This document shows, piece by piece, positions 30,199 to 39,517 of a stretch of 49,398 bases of DNA (the first letter of the stretch is position 1; every line of letters starts with the position of its first letter). The position numbers were made by a program, and so were the translations under genes. Location of the stretch: positions 1 through 49,398 of the forward strand of contig JAFZRY010000001.1 of assembly GCA_017619615.1 (NCBI GenBank), read 5' to 3'. The notes beneath the pieces were generated by a model. That model had not been told where the DNA came from. It worked only from the letters and a program-made list of their open reading frames with translations, and did not search any database. Source of the DNA: Lachnospiraceae bacterium. Lineage in GTDB: Bacteria > Bacillota > Clostridia > Lachnospirales > Lachnospiraceae.

Positions 30199-31119
30199 AT
30201 GAGCATCCGCATTCTGATCACCGACGGCCTGGATGCCGGCGCCATCGAACAGTTAAAGAACGACGGTTATGAGATCGTCGAGCAGTTTTACGGCCCCGAT
30301 GAACTCGGCGAAGCCCTGAAGGACTTCGACTGCGTCATCATCCGCTCCGCCACCAAGATCCGCCAGGCGCAGATCGACGCCTGCCAGGGCGGCAGGCTGA
30401 AGCTGATCATCCGTGCCGGCGTGGGCATCGACAACATCGACGTCAAGTACGCTGAAGAGCACGGCATCACTGTCCGCAACACTCCCCGCTCCTCTTCCCA
30501 GGCTGTGGCCGAGCTGGCTCTGGGCCACATGTTCTCCTGCGCCCGCTTCATCTCCGTCGCCGGCAAATCCATGCGCGAAGGCAAGTGGGAAAAGAAGGTC
30601 TTCAGCAAGGGCATCGAGCTGCAGGGCAAGACGCTCGGCATCGTGGGCTACGGCCGCATCGGCCAGCACCTGGGCGTGATGGCCAAGGGCATCGGCATGA
30701 ACGTCATCGCCTTCGATATCTATCATATCCCTGGCATCGAAGAAGAACTGGGCATCCCTTACGTGGAAATGGACGAATTGCTGGCGAAGGCCGACTTCAT
30801 CTCCGTCCATGCGCCGGCCGTTGACGGCGGCGCCCTGATCAGCGCCGAGACCATCGCCAAGATGAAAGACGGCGTCGTGATCGTCAACACCTCCCGCGGT
30901 TCCAACGTGGATGAGGCCGCCCTGCTGGAAGCTCTGAACAGCGGCAAAGTCCGCGCCGCCGGCCTGGACGTCTACGCCGACGAACCCGCCAGCAACTCTG
31001 CGCTGTACAGCCATCCGATGGTCAGCTGTACGCCACACATCGGCGCCGGCACCAAGGAAGCCACCAAGAAGATCGGCGGCGAAGCCATCGGCGTCATCAA
31101 GGGTTTCTTCGAGAAATAA
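30199..31119 (+). CDS. serA: D-3-phosphoglycerate dehydrogenase, short form without ACT domain
   Basis: NAD-dependent dehydrogenase for the first step of serine synthesis. The 306 residues comprise a substrate domain and the Rossmann motif GIVGYGRIGQHLG near 148-160; RAGVGIDNID near 73-82, TSRGSNVDEAALLEAL and the catalytic CTPHIGAGT (His near 279) are typical of the 2-hydroxyacid dehydrogenase family. It lacks the C-terminal ACT domain, so serine feedback inhibition through ACT is not expected. Other 2-hydroxyacid dehydrogenases look similar; the serC neighbour makes SerA the best call. Ribosome site TAGGAGG. Confidence 0.9.
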   Translation: MSIRILITDGLDAGAIEQLKNDGYEIVEQFYGPDELGEALKDFDCVIIRSATKIRQAQIDACQGGRLKLIIRAGVGIDNIDVKYAEEHGITVRNTPRSSSQAVAELALGHMFSCARFISVAGKSMREGKWEKKVFSKGIELQGKTLGIVGYGRIGQHLGVMAKGIGMNVIAFDIYHIPGIEEELGIPYVEMDELLAKADFISVHAPAVDGGALISAETIAKMKDGVVIVNTSRGSNVDEAALLEALNSGKVRAAGLDVYADEPASNSALYSHPMVSCTPHIGAGTKEATKKIGGEAIGVIKGFFEK

Positions 31120-31170
31120 TCACCGTACGGGGGCGGGCGCTGCCCGCCCTTCTTCCATAAGGAGCACATC

Positions 31171-32448
31171 ATGAATAATCTGTTTGAAAACCTCGGCTTC
31201 TCTCCCGCCGACATCCTGCTCCTCAAGGACGCGGATATGACCAGGTGGGCCGTCGTGGCCTGCGACCAGTTCACTTCCGAACCCGAATACTGGGAGGAAG
31301 TGGAAAACATCGTCGGCGAAGCCCCTTCGGCCCGCCGGCTGATCCTGCCGGAAGCGCACCTGAACGATGCGGACGTGGAGAACCAGATTAAAGCTATCAA
31401 CAAGACTATGGAAGAATACCTGAAAGAGGATATCTTCACGGTCTATCCGGACGCCCTGATCTACATTGAGCGCTCCCAGAGCGACGGCAGCATCCGCCAC
31501 GGCCTGATCGGCAAGGTCGACCTGGACTGCTATGATTTTACGCCCGGCAGCGGCGCCCTGATCCGCGCCACCGAAGGCACCGTGCTGGACCGCATCCCGC
31601 CGCGGGTCCGGGTCCGCAAGGACGCCCCCATCGAACTGCCCCACATCATGGTCCTGATCGACAACCCCGAAAAGACCGTGATCGAGCCCCTGACCGCGGA
31701 TACCGCCAATATGCAGCCGGTCTATGACTTCGACCTGATGATGAACGGCGGCCACATTAAGGGCTGGCTCCTGAACGACGACCAGAAAGCGGCCGTCGCG
31801 GCGGCCCTGAAAGCTCTCGCGGCTCCGGAAGTCCAGGAAGCCAAATACGGCCTGAAGGACGCGGCCCCGCTGCTCTACGCGATGGGCGACGGCAACCACT
31901 CCCTGGCCACCGCGAAGCGCTGCTTCGAAGACCTGAAGGAAAAACTGGGCGACAAGGCCTATGAATCCCCTGCCCGCTACGCGCTGGTCGAACTGGTGAA
32001 CAACCACGACGACGCGCTGGTCTTTGAGCCGATTCACCGCATCCTCTTCCGCGTCAACCCCAAGGAGATCCTGGACGCGTTCAAGGCCGCTTATCCCGGC
32101 GCTTACGAAGGCGTGGGCGAAGGCCACGTGATCCGCTACTGCTACGGCAACACCGAAGGCGCCATTACGGTCCCGAATCCGACCGTACAGCTGGAAGTCG
32201 GCACGCTCCAGAACTTCCTGGACGCGTTCCGCAAGCACCGCGACTTCGGCCTGGATTACATCCACGGCGACGACACGGTCCGCCGTCTGGCCGCCGAAGA
32301 CCACGCGCTGGGCTTCCTGCTCCCTCCGATGGGCAAGGAACAGCTCTTCAAGACTGTCATGGCGGACGGCGTGCTGCCCCGCAAGACGTTCTCCATGGGT
32401 CACGCGCAGGACAAGCGGTATTACATCGAGGCCAGAAAGATCAAATAA
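31171..32448 (+). CDS. DUF1015 family protein in the serine operon
   Basis: 425-residue soluble protein of the DUF1015 family. The segment YAMGDGNHSLATAK (237-249) corresponds to the family motif often seen as ADGHHRYETA; FVLIDNPEKT, RIPPRVRVRKDAP and LGFLLPP are other conserved stretches. No characterised activity is assigned with certainty. It is third in the serC-serA operon, with an AAGGAG site, and no phosphoserine phosphatase gene is in the window. The DGHH-type motif resembles the catalytic motif of ParB-like kinases such as archaeal serine kinase SerK (from memory), so a phosphoserine/serine phosphoryl-transfer role is a hypothesis, not a finding. Confidence 0.85.
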   Translation: MNNLFENLGFSPADILLLKDADMTRWAVVACDQFTSEPEYWEEVENIVGEAPSARRLILPEAHLNDADVENQIKAINKTMEEYLKEDIFTVYPDALIYIERSQSDGSIRHGLIGKVDLDCYDFTPGSGALIRATEGTVLDRIPPRVRVRKDAPIELPHIMVLIDNPEKTVIEPLTADTANMQPVYDFDLMMNGGHIKGWLLNDDQKAAVAAALKALAAPEVQEAKYGLKDAAPLLYAMGDGNHSLATAKRCFEDLKEKLGDKAYESPARYALVELVNNHDDALVFEPIHRILFRVNPKEILDAFKAAYPGAYEGVGEGHVIRYCYGNTEGAITVPNPTVQLEVGTLQNFLDAFRKHRDFGLDYIHGDDTVRRLAAEDHALGFLLPPMGKEQLFKTVMADGVLPRKTFSMGHAQDKRYYIEARKIK

Positions 32449-32482
32449 AAAACGGGGAGCGAATGATTCTCCGTTAAATGGA

Positions 32483-32510
32483 AGGGCCGCCGGAAACGGC
32501 GGTCCTTTTT
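32483..32510 (+). terminator. Intrinsic terminator of the serC-serA-DUF1015 operon
   Basis: Ten-pair stem AGGGCCGCCG / CGGCGGTCCT (one G-T pair) with a GAAA tetraloop, then TTTT. It begins 35 bases after the DUF1015 stop. Confidence 0.9.
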
Positions 32511-32560
32511 GTGTTGCATGATGCTGCAATACAAGACGTCCTGGACGATTCGTCTCAGCC

Positions 32561-33778
32561 TTACACCTCGCCCCTCATATACTCGAGCGTATACGCCGTC
32601 ATCATCGGCACGGACACCCGGAACACCTCTTCGTCCACGTCCAGACACGCGTGATGCAGCGGATGCGCCGTTTCCGGCCGCTCCGGATCCTGCGTGCCGA
32701 TAAACGCGTAGCAGCCCGTGACCGCATCGATGTACTCCGACATGTCGTCCCCGATCAGCGCGGGCTTCCGGACGGCCAGGCAGTCCTCGCCGAACAGCGA
32801 TACCGCCACCTTCCGCGCTTCCCGCACTGCTTCCGCGGTATTGATCAGCATCTCGCCGTTCACGTCCCATTCGACGGAAGCGGTCCCGCCGTACAGGGTG
32901 ACGGTGTCCTGCAGCAGCTGCTCCAAACGGCGGATGACGTCCTTCCGGACGGCCGGATCCAGCGCGCGGATGGTCCCCTCGAGGACGGCCTTATCTGCGA
33001 CCACGTTATACGTCGTACCGGCTTCCAGGCGGCCGAAGCCGAGCAGCAATGGCTGGGCCGGGTCGTTTAGCCGCGTGACCAGCGCCTGAGCCGCCACGAC
33101 GACCTGCGCCGCCATATACAGCGCATCTGCGCCCTGATGGGGATACGCCGCGTGCGTACCCTCGCCCCGGATCGTCATGCGGAACCAGTCCACACTCGCG
33201 TTGTTCGCGCCTTCCATGAGGCCGAGCGTCCCGCATTTCAGTTCCGGCGCGATATGGAAGCCGAAGCAGCGCGTCGCGCCGTTCACGGCCCCTTCCTCCA
33301 CCATCCGGCGGCCGCCGAAGCCATTTTCTTCGCTCGGCTGGAAGATCAGGATGACGCGGCCCGCAAAAAGGTCCCGGTGCGCCTGCAGCGCCCGCGCCGT
33401 GCCCAGCAGCGACGTCAGATGGACGTCATGCCCGCAGGCATGCATCCGGCCGGGGATATTGCTCGTATACGCGGTCTCGCGCAGTTCTGTGAGCGGCAGC
33501 GCGTCGATATCCGCGCGCAGCGCCATGCAGCGGGACCGGCCGTCTGCCGTGAGCGGGGCCGGACCTTCCGACTTCCCATCCACATACGCTACGACGCCGG
33601 TCTCCGCGCAGCGGTGATGCGGCAGGTCCAGTTTGCCCAGTTCCTCTTCTATCCGCGCCGCGGTCCAATGCTCTTCCCGTCCGAGTTCCGGATGCCGGTG
33701 GAATTCCCGGCGCAGGGAGACCAGGGCGTCGAAGTCCCGGTCCACAAAGTCTTTTATCTGCTGTTCCAGTTGATTCAT
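32561..33778 (-). CDS. M20 family metallopeptidase/amidohydrolase (N-acyl amino acid or IAA-conjugate hydrolase type)
   Basis: Zinc/manganese-dependent amidohydrolase, 405 residues, of the M20D (hippurate/IAA-amino-acid hydrolase) group. Metal-site motifs: GRMHACGHDVHLT near 99-111, FQPSEENGFGGRRMVEEGA near 134-152 (Glu-Glu), and CFGFHIAPEL near 161-170; C-terminal LHHACLDVDEE. A dimerisation lid domain is inserted at about 180-295. It cleaves acyl groups from amino acids or peptides; the substrate is unclear. Start overlaps the glycosidase stop by four bases, so it is the last gene of the uvrA-ftsH gene run. Confidence 0.9.
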   Translation of the reverse strand: MNQLEQQIKDFVDRDFDALVSLRREFHRHPELGREEHWTAARIEEELGKLDLPHHRCAETGVVAYVDGKSEGPAPLTADGRSRCMALRADIDALPLTELRETAYTSNIPGRMHACGHDVHLTSLLGTARALQAHRDLFAGRVILIFQPSEENGFGGRRMVEEGAVNGATRCFGFHIAPELKCGTLGLMEGANNASVDWFRMTIRGEGTHAAYPHQGADALYMAAQVVVAAQALVTRLNDPAQPLLLGFGRLEAGTTYNVVADKAVLEGTIRALDPAVRKDVIRRLEQLLQDTVTLYGGTASVEWDVNGEMLINTAEAVREARKVAVSLFGEDCLAVRKPALIGDDMSEYIDAVTGCYAFIGTQDPERPETAHPLHHACLDVDEEVFRVSVPMMTAYTLEYMRGEV

Positions 33779-35772
33779 TTCAGCACCATCCTGTCCCGCA
33801 TCTCTTTCGGCACGGCGGGCAGGCTGACCGCATACAGGATGGCCGCCCGCGGCTTCAGCGTGACCGCCAGCACGCGGTTCGGCAGCTGCATGACCTGCCG
33901 GCCCAGATTATAACCGTCGGCCCAGGTCTCGACCAGGCGCTGCGCGGTCGTTCCGCCCAGGCCGTCGATCTCCGCGGTGTTCAGTTCCACGCGTTTTTCT
34001 CCCGCGGTCTGGTTGATCAGCACCAGCATCGTATCCGATTCGTCAAGCCGCGCGTAGACGAGCAGGCCGTCCTCCGCCCGGAGGATGCGCAGGGAGCCGC
34101 GCCGGAGCACCGCGTTCTGGCGGTGCAGCCGCGTGATGTTGCTGTAAAAGTCGAATAAGAACGTGTCTTCGCGGCCCCAGGGAAAGGGGCGGCGGTTGTC
34201 GGGATCGGTGAATCCGGCCACGCCGGCTTCGTCCCCGTAATAGATCCCGGGCGCGCCGGGCCAGGTCATCTGCAGCAGCGCCGCCGCGCGGAGGACCGAT
34301 TTATCCACGCCGTTTTCCGCCATCCGGTAGCCCAGTTCGCCCAGGCGCCCGACCACGTGGTTCGTCCGGGTCAGGAAGCGCGAGTGGTCGTGGTTGTCCA
34401 GCTGGTTGAGCGCGGCTTCCAGGCTGCCCCGCGGGAAGCGGGCCATCGCCTGCACCATGGATTCGCGGAACGCCTCGCCGGCCCCTTCCATCCACGGCAC
34501 ATGGCGGTCGCCGTGCTTTTCCATGCCGGTGAAGAACCAGCTGACGGGTTCCATGAACGCGTCGTAGTTCATGACGCTGTCCCATTCGTCCCCACCGAAC
34601 CAGGGGGACGGATCCCCGTAGTGTTCGGCCAGGATCAGGGCATCCGGGCGGGCCTTGCGGACCCGCTCGCGGAATTCGCGCCAGAACGCGTGATTGCCTT
34701 CCGGCGTGTGGCCCACGTCCGCGGCCACGTCCAGGCGCCATCCGTCCGCGTTATACGGCGGCAGGACCCATTTCTCGGCGATCTTCAGCAGTTCCTCCCG
34801 CAGGCCGGGATTGCCGTCTACGTCCAGCTTCAGCAGGTTTTTATTGCCCCACCAGCACTCCTTTTCTCCCTTTTCGTCGCAGCGGAAAAAGTCGTGCCGT
34901 TCCAGCGCCGGGGAATACAGGCCGCCTTCGTTGTACCACGCGTGGAACGAACTGCAGTGGTTGAAAACGCCGTCCAGCACCACGCGCATCCCCTTGCGGT
35001 GCGCCAGGCTGATCAGCTCCGCCAGCAGCGCGTCTGAGGCCTCTAAATTGACCGCTGACGTGGTTCTGGCCTGATACTGGTATCTTCCCTCTCCGTCCTC
35101 GATAATGCGGCCGAAATGCGGGTCTACGTGCTCATAGTCCTGCGTATTGTACCCGTGGCACGACGGCGCGACGAAGATCGGGTTCAGATAAATGACCTCG
35201 ATCCCCAGCGCGCACAGATAATCCAGTTTATTGATGATCCCCTGCAGGTCGCCGCCATAGCTGTGATGCACGTCCAGTGCCGTCACCGGGTCCTCCCAGC
35301 GCATCCGCCGGCTGACCAGTTCCACGTCGTCGAAGACCTCGCCGGTCAGGACGTCGTTGGACGTATCGCCGTTGCAGAAGCGGTCCGGGAAGATCTGGTA
35401 CCACAGCGCGCCGCGCGCCCACGCGGGCACGTCGAAATACGGATTTACGCTGAACGGGACGATCTCGCTCTCCCGCCGCATGCCGTTGCGGCCGTACAGC
35501 CAGGATTCCCCCTCGCAGGAGACGTTGACAAAATAAAAGACTTCCTCTTCCGTCCCGGGGTGGCGGGCCTCGTACACGTCGTACCGGCCCCGCTCTCCCG
35601 TTTTCTGAGCGGATAAGAAAGAAGAGCCGCTGTCGCTGCGGCACAGAAATGTAACGACCTGCCCCGGCTGCCGGCTCACCCAGACCCGGAGGCGGAAAGC
35701 CTCGCCGGGCCCGGGATCTGCCGGGCTGCGGAACAGCGCAGTCTCATCGCAGAATATGAAAGGCGTTTTCAC
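33775..35772 (-). CDS. Intracellular alpha-glycosidase, GH13 (neopullulanase/cyclomaltodextrinase type)
   Basis: 665-residue GH13 enzyme hydrolysing alpha-1,4 (and possibly alpha-1,6) glucosidic bonds. A beta-sandwich N-terminal domain (1-115, CBM34-like) precedes the TIM barrel: region I DGVFNH (267-272), region II WRLDVA with nucleophile Asp348, region III LAEH with acid Glu383, region IV LDNHD with Asp462; a C-terminal beta domain ends the protein. No signal peptide, so it should work on imported maltodextrins. The start is GTG at 35772, overlapping the ftsH TGA stop (GTGA); the open frame upstream of it lies inside ftsH. Location in a core operon is unusual. Confidence 0.88.
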   Translation of the reverse strand: MKTPFIFCDETALFRSPADPGPGEAFRLRVWVSRQPGQVVTFLCRSDSGSSFLSAQKTGERGRYDVYEARHPGTEEEVFYFVNVSCEGESWLYGRNGMRRESEIVPFSVNPYFDVPAWARGALWYQIFPDRFCNGDTSNDVLTGEVFDDVELVSRRMRWEDPVTALDVHHSYGGDLQGIINKLDYLCALGIEVIYLNPIFVAPSCHGYNTQDYEHVDPHFGRIIEDGEGRYQYQARTTSAVNLEASDALLAELISLAHRKGMRVVLDGVFNHCSSFHAWYNEGGLYSPALERHDFFRCDEKGEKECWWGNKNLLKLDVDGNPGLREELLKIAEKWVLPPYNADGWRLDVAADVGHTPEGNHAFWREFRERVRKARPDALILAEHYGDPSPWFGGDEWDSVMNYDAFMEPVSWFFTGMEKHGDRHVPWMEGAGEAFRESMVQAMARFPRGSLEAALNQLDNHDHSRFLTRTNHVVGRLGELGYRMAENGVDKSVLRAAALLQMTWPGAPGIYYGDEAGVAGFTDPDNRRPFPWGREDTFLFDFYSNITRLHRQNAVLRRGSLRILRAEDGLLVYARLDESDTMLVLINQTAGEKRVELNTAEIDGLGGTTAQRLVETWADGYNLGRQVMQLPNRVLAVTLKPRAAILYAVSLPAVPKEMRDRMVLK

Positions 35773-37631
35773 GAATGGTTTTCCCTGCTGCTCGTAATAG
35801 TATTGTAGATCTCTTCGAATTCCTGCTGGCCCATCTTTTCCTCGACGACCAGTTTTTCGGCTACGGCCTGGAGCACGTCCTGATTTTCGACGATGATGGC
35901 TTTGGCCTTGTCGTAGCATTCTTTCATGATCCGCCGGACTTCATTGTCCAGCAGCGACGCGGTATTCTCGCCGTATTCGCGGGTATGGCCGTAATCGCGG
36001 CCGATGAACACGGAATCCTCGCCGCCGTAATGGATCATGCCGGCTTCCTCGCTCATGCCGTATTTCATCACCATGTCGCGGATCAGCGCCGTGGCCTGCT
36101 TGATGTCCTGGCTGGCGCCGGTAGTCACGTCGCCGAAGGTCAGTTCCTCCGCGATGCGCCCTCCCAGCAGGACCATGACTTCCTGCAGGATATGGCTCTT
36201 CGTCATGTGGGAGTAATCCTGCTCCGGCAGCGGCATCGTATAGCCCGCCGCACCGACGCCGGTCGGGATCACGGAGATCGTATGCACCGGCCCCACGTCA
36301 GGCAGGACGTGGAACAGGATCGCGTGGCCGGATTCGTGGTAAGCGGTGATGCGTTTGTCCTTTTCGGTGATCACGCGGCTCTTTTTTTCCGTGCCGATGC
36401 CCACCTTGATGAAGGCGCGGTCGATATCGTTCTGGACCAGGTATTTCCGGTTTTCCTTCGCCGCCAGGATCGCCGCCTCGTTCAGCAGGTTCTCCAGGTC
36501 CGCGCCGGTAAAGCCGGCCGTGGTCTGCGCGATGCGGGTCAGGTCCACGTCGTCGCTCAGCGGTTTGTTGCGGGCGTGCACTTTCAGGATGGCTTCGCGG
36601 CCTTTCACGTCGGGCCGGGACACCGTGATCTTGCGGTCAAAGCGGCCGGGCCGCAGGATGGCCGGATCCAGGATGTCCGGGCGGTTGGTAGCCGCCATCA
36701 CGATGATGCCGGAATTCACGCCGAAGCCGTCCATCTCCACCAGCAGCTGGTTCAGGGTCTGCTCGCGCTCGTCATGGCCGCCGCCCAGGCCGCTGCCGCG
36801 GTGGCGCGCCACGGCGTCGATCTCATCGATGAACACGATGCACGGCGCGTTCTTCTTCGCGTCCTGGAACAGGTCGCGCACGCGGCTCGCGCCGACGCCG
36901 ACGAACATCTCCACGAAGTCCGAGCCGGAAATACTGAAGAACGGCACACCGGCTTCTCCCGCGACCGCCTTGGCCAGCAGGGTCTTGCCCGTGCCGGGCG
37001 GGCCCATCAGCAGGATGCCCTTCGGGATGCGGGCGCCGAGCTTGATGTATTTCTCCGGATCCTTCAGGAAATCCACGATCTCCTCCAGATCCGCCTTCTC
37101 CTCATCCAGCCCCGCCACGTCGCGGAACGTGATCTTGCTGGCGGCGACGCGCACGGCGCGGCTCTTGCCGAAGTCCAGCATCTTCCCGTTGGCCCCGCCG
37201 CCGGAGGTACGCATCAGCGTGATGAAGATGAAAAGGACCATGATCCCCATCCCGACCAGCGACAGGATCGTCAGCAGGTCTACCGGATGAGCGACCTCCG
37301 ACACGTTATAGTTGACCTTGATGCCCCGGGCTTCATACGCCAGCAGGGCGGACTGGACCTCGTTGACGTTCGAAGTATGGAAAAAATAGGTCTGACTGTC
37401 CCCGGTCAGGGTATAGTAGACCGTACCGCTGGGCACGTCCTCGCTCTGCTCTATCTGCACCTCGTTGACCTTTTTCGCTTCCATGGCGTTCAGGAAGGCG
37501 CTGTAATTCGTCTCCGTCTTATTGCGGCTGCGGAGATTCGTGAGCATGCTGAAGACCAGCGTGGCCCCCACGGCTAACATAACAAAGACCAGCAGCCAGT
37601 TGGCGCGTCTGGGTGTCTGATTCGGATTCAA
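35769..37631 (-). CDS. ftsH: ATP-dependent zinc metalloprotease FtsH
   Basis: Membrane AAA+ protease that degrades misfolded membrane and regulatory proteins. 620 residues: membrane helix at 12-31, an extracytoplasmic FtsH-extracellular domain, second helix at about 118-140, AAA domain with Walker A GPPGTGKT (210-217), Walker [11 protein letters not shown] (264-273), arginine finger region RPGRFDRK (327-334), and the zinc site HESGH (432-436). The start is a TTG at 37631 with an AAGGAG site nine bases upstream; there is no ATG near it. Sixteen bases from hpt, the standard tilS-hpt-ftsH order of Firmicutes. Confidence 0.97.
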   Translation of the reverse strand: MNPNQTPRRANWLLVFVMLAVGATLVFSMLTNLRSRNKTETNYSAFLNAMEAKKVNEVQIEQSEDVPSGTVYYTLTGDSQTYFFHTSNVNEVQSALLAYEARGIKVNYNVSEVAHPVDLLTILSLVGMGIMVLFIFITLMRTSGGGANGKMLDFGKSRAVRVAASKITFRDVAGLDEEKADLEEIVDFLKDPEKYIKLGARIPKGILLMGPPGTGKTLLAKAVAGEAGVPFFSISGSDFVEMFVGVGASRVRDLFQDAKKNAPCIVFIDEIDAVARHRGSGLGGGHDEREQTLNQLLVEMDGFGVNSGIIVMAATNRPDILDPAILRPGRFDRKITVSRPDVKGREAILKVHARNKPLSDDVDLTRIAQTTAGFTGADLENLLNEAAILAAKENRKYLVQNDIDRAFIKVGIGTEKKSRVITEKDKRITAYHESGHAILFHVLPDVGPVHTISVIPTGVGAAGYTMPLPEQDYSHMTKSHILQEVMVLLGGRIAEELTFGDVTTGASQDIKQATALIRDMVMKYGMSEEAGMIHYGGEDSVFIGRDYGHTREYGENTASLLDNEVRRIMKECYDKAKAIIVENQDVLQAVAEKLVVEEKMGQQEFEEIYNTITSSRENHS

Positions 37632-37647
37632 AAGCGGTACTCCTTAA

Positions 37648-38175
37648 TTAGATGAATTCCACGTAGCCGACGTAATCCAGGTTGCGGTAGCGCTGGTCAT
37701 AATCCAGGCCGTACCCCACCACGAACACGTCTTCTATCATAAAGCACGAATAATCCACTTCCACCGGGCAGGTGCGGCGGGACGGCTTGTTCAGCAGCGC
37801 CGCCAGCTTCAGACTGGCCGGTTTTCTGTCCTGCAGCAGGTTGACCAGATAGGACAGGGTGTGGCCGGTGTCGATGATGTCCTCCACGAGCAGGACGTCG
37901 CGGCCCTCGATGGACTCGTCCAGGTCCTTATTCAGGCGCACCGCGCCGCTGCTGGTGGTTCCGGAGCCGTAGCTGGAGCAGCTCATAAAGTCCATCGTGA
38001 CAGGTACCGTCAGGCGCTTCGCCAGCGCGCACAGGAACGGAACGCTCCCTTTCAGGATGCCGATCATATGCACGGTGCGGCCTGCGTAATCTTTGTTGAG
38101 CTGTTCCGCCAGTTCGCAGATCCGTTTTTCCACTTCTTCCGCCGGAATCAGGGGTTTGACCACATGTTTTTCCAT
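37648..38175 (-). CDS. hpt: Hypoxanthine phosphoribosyltransferase
   Basis: Purine salvage enzyme converting hypoxanthine or guanine plus PRPP to IMP or GMP. The product is about 175 residues with the PRPP-binding motif VLLVEDIIDTGHTL near 96-109 and the flexible loop MSCSSYGSGTTSSG near 65-78. ATG at 38175 follows AAGGAG; the frame extends further upstream, but that part overlaps tilS. Adjacent to tilS (ten-base gap) and ftsH, as in most Firmicutes, where HprT also interacts with TilS and FtsH expression in some species. Confidence 0.96.
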   Translation of the reverse strand: MEKHVVKPLIPAEEVEKRICELAEQLNKDYAGRTVHMIGILKGSVPFLCALAKRLTVPVTMDFMSCSSYGSGTTSSGAVRLNKDLDESIEGRDVLLVEDIIDTGHTLSYLVNLLQDRKPASLKLAALLNKPSRRTCPVEVDYSCFMIEDVFVVGYGLDYDQRYRNLDYVGYVEFI

Positions 38176-38185
38176 CGTGCTCTCC

Positions 38186-39517
38186 TTATAAACTGATTTT
38201 GACTTCCGCCACCGTTTCCGTCGATTCCGTGATCCGCGCCGCATAGCTTAAGCGGTGCCCGACCACCCACAGGATGTGCGGGCCGTCCGCGAGGAGCCAG
38301 AGGCTGTCGCGCTCGCCGAGCGGGATCTTTTCATCTACCAGAAAACGAGCCAACTTCTTCTGTTTTCCGTTGGCCAGGATCAGATAATCTCCCCTCTGCC
38401 TGTGTCTCAGGCAGATATCGTGAGTTATTATAGCACAATCCATCCATTTCGTGTAGGGGGTATCGGGAATTTTTAATGCCGCGGGACGGGGAAATGTCCG
38501 GATCTCCAGCCGGGGGAGCGTCTCCGGTTCCGGCCGTTCGTTTTCCGTGACAAGCCGGAGCCCTTCCTGTTCCCGGATCACGCTCCTGCCGCCCGGCAGG
38601 ACCGCACGCGTTCCGGCCGGCTTCCCGGGCAGTTCCTTCAGCGAGTCAAAATGGACCCGCGTTAGGTCGCGCAGCCCCGTGCGGGCCAGGAACTGCCTCC
38701 ACACAAAGAACAAAAGCCCGGGATCCAGACGGCTCAGCGGCTCAAGGGACAGTACGTCGCCGCGGGCGTTCTCCGCCAGCCAGTCGTCCGCCAGCCGCCG
38801 CAGGGTCTTACCCGCTTCCCGCAGATGGTCCGCCGCCGCGCTCACATGCTCCGCGGCTCCGGGGAACCTTTCTTCCATCTGCGGAAGCAGCGTCCGGCGG
38901 ATATAATTCCTCGTATAGCCCTCATCCGTATTGCTGGCGTCTTCCCGCCAGGTCTCCCCTTTGCCGCGCAAGTACTCCTCCAGTTCGGCCCGCGTAAATC
39001 CCAGCAGGGGCCGGATCAGTTCCGTACTGCCGAACGGCCGCCATTTTTCCATGCCGCACAGGCCGGACAGGCCGCTGCCCCGCAGCAGGGCGTGCAGCAC
39101 GGTCTCCGCCTGGTCGTCCCGCTGATGCGCGGTCAGGACCGCATCCGCAAGAAGGACGTCCGCCATTTCCCGCAGGCGCCGGTAACGGCACTCCCTTCCT
39201 GCTTCCTCCAGACTGATCTTATCCCGCTTACTGACCGCCGCCACGTCTTCTCGGTAAACGCTGACCGGGACCGCCAGCCGGCGGCAAAGCTCCGTGCAGA
39301 AATCCTCATCCGCCGCGGCTTCTTCGCGCAGGCCGTGGTTGACGTGCAGCGCGTGGAGGGCGAATCCCTCCGTTTCCGCCAGTTCTTTCATCAAAAAAAG
39401 CAGGCTGACCGAATCACAGCCGCCGCTCAGCGCGATCAGATACAGGCCTCCCTTCCGGAAGAGGCCTTCGCGGCGGATCCTTTCCGCCGGCGGGCTGATT
39501 TGTCTCCTGCTATTCAT
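38186..39517 (-). CDS. tilS: tRNA(Ile)-lysidine synthase
   Basis: ATP-dependent PP-loop ligase adding lysine to C34 of tRNA-Ile(CAU), essential for AUA decoding. 443 residues; PP-loop ALSGGCDSVSLLF near 29-41, HVNHGLREEAAADEDFC near 59-75, TAHQRDDQAETVLHALLRGSGLSGLCGM near 124-151. A C-terminal TilS domain follows with the usual basic KWMDCAIITHDICLRHRQRGD segment. It starts inside the end of the divIC gene (overlap eight bases) with no separate ribosome site, so translational coupling is expected. A TGTGCTATAAT motif inside it (38427-38437, minus strand) may be an internal promoter for hpt-ftsH. Confidence 0.95.
   Translation of the reverse strand: MNSRRQISPPAERIRREGLFRKGGLYLIALSGGCDSVSLLFLMKELAETEGFALHALHVNHGLREEAAADEDFCTELCRRLAVPVSVYREDVAAVSKRDKISLEEAGRECRYRRLREMADVLLADAVLTAHQRDDQAETVLHALLRGSGLSGLCGMEKWRPFGSTELIRPLLGFTRAELEEYLRGKGETWREDASNTDEGYTRNYIRRTLLPQMEERFPGAAEHVSAAADHLREAGKTLRRLADDWLAENARGDVLSLEPLSRLDPGLLFFVWRQFLARTGLRDLTRVHFDSLKELPGKPAGTRAVLPGGRSVIREQEGLRLVTENERPEPETLPRLEIRTFPRPAALKIPDTPYTKWMDCAIITHDICLRHRQRGDYLILANGKQKKLARFLVDEKIPLGERDSLWLLADGPHILWVVGHRLSYAARITESTETVAEVKISL

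Noticed and set aside
31120-32529. Minus-strand open frame opposite DUF1015
   Set aside because: Shadow of the plus-strand gene, which has the ribosome site, operon position and terminator.
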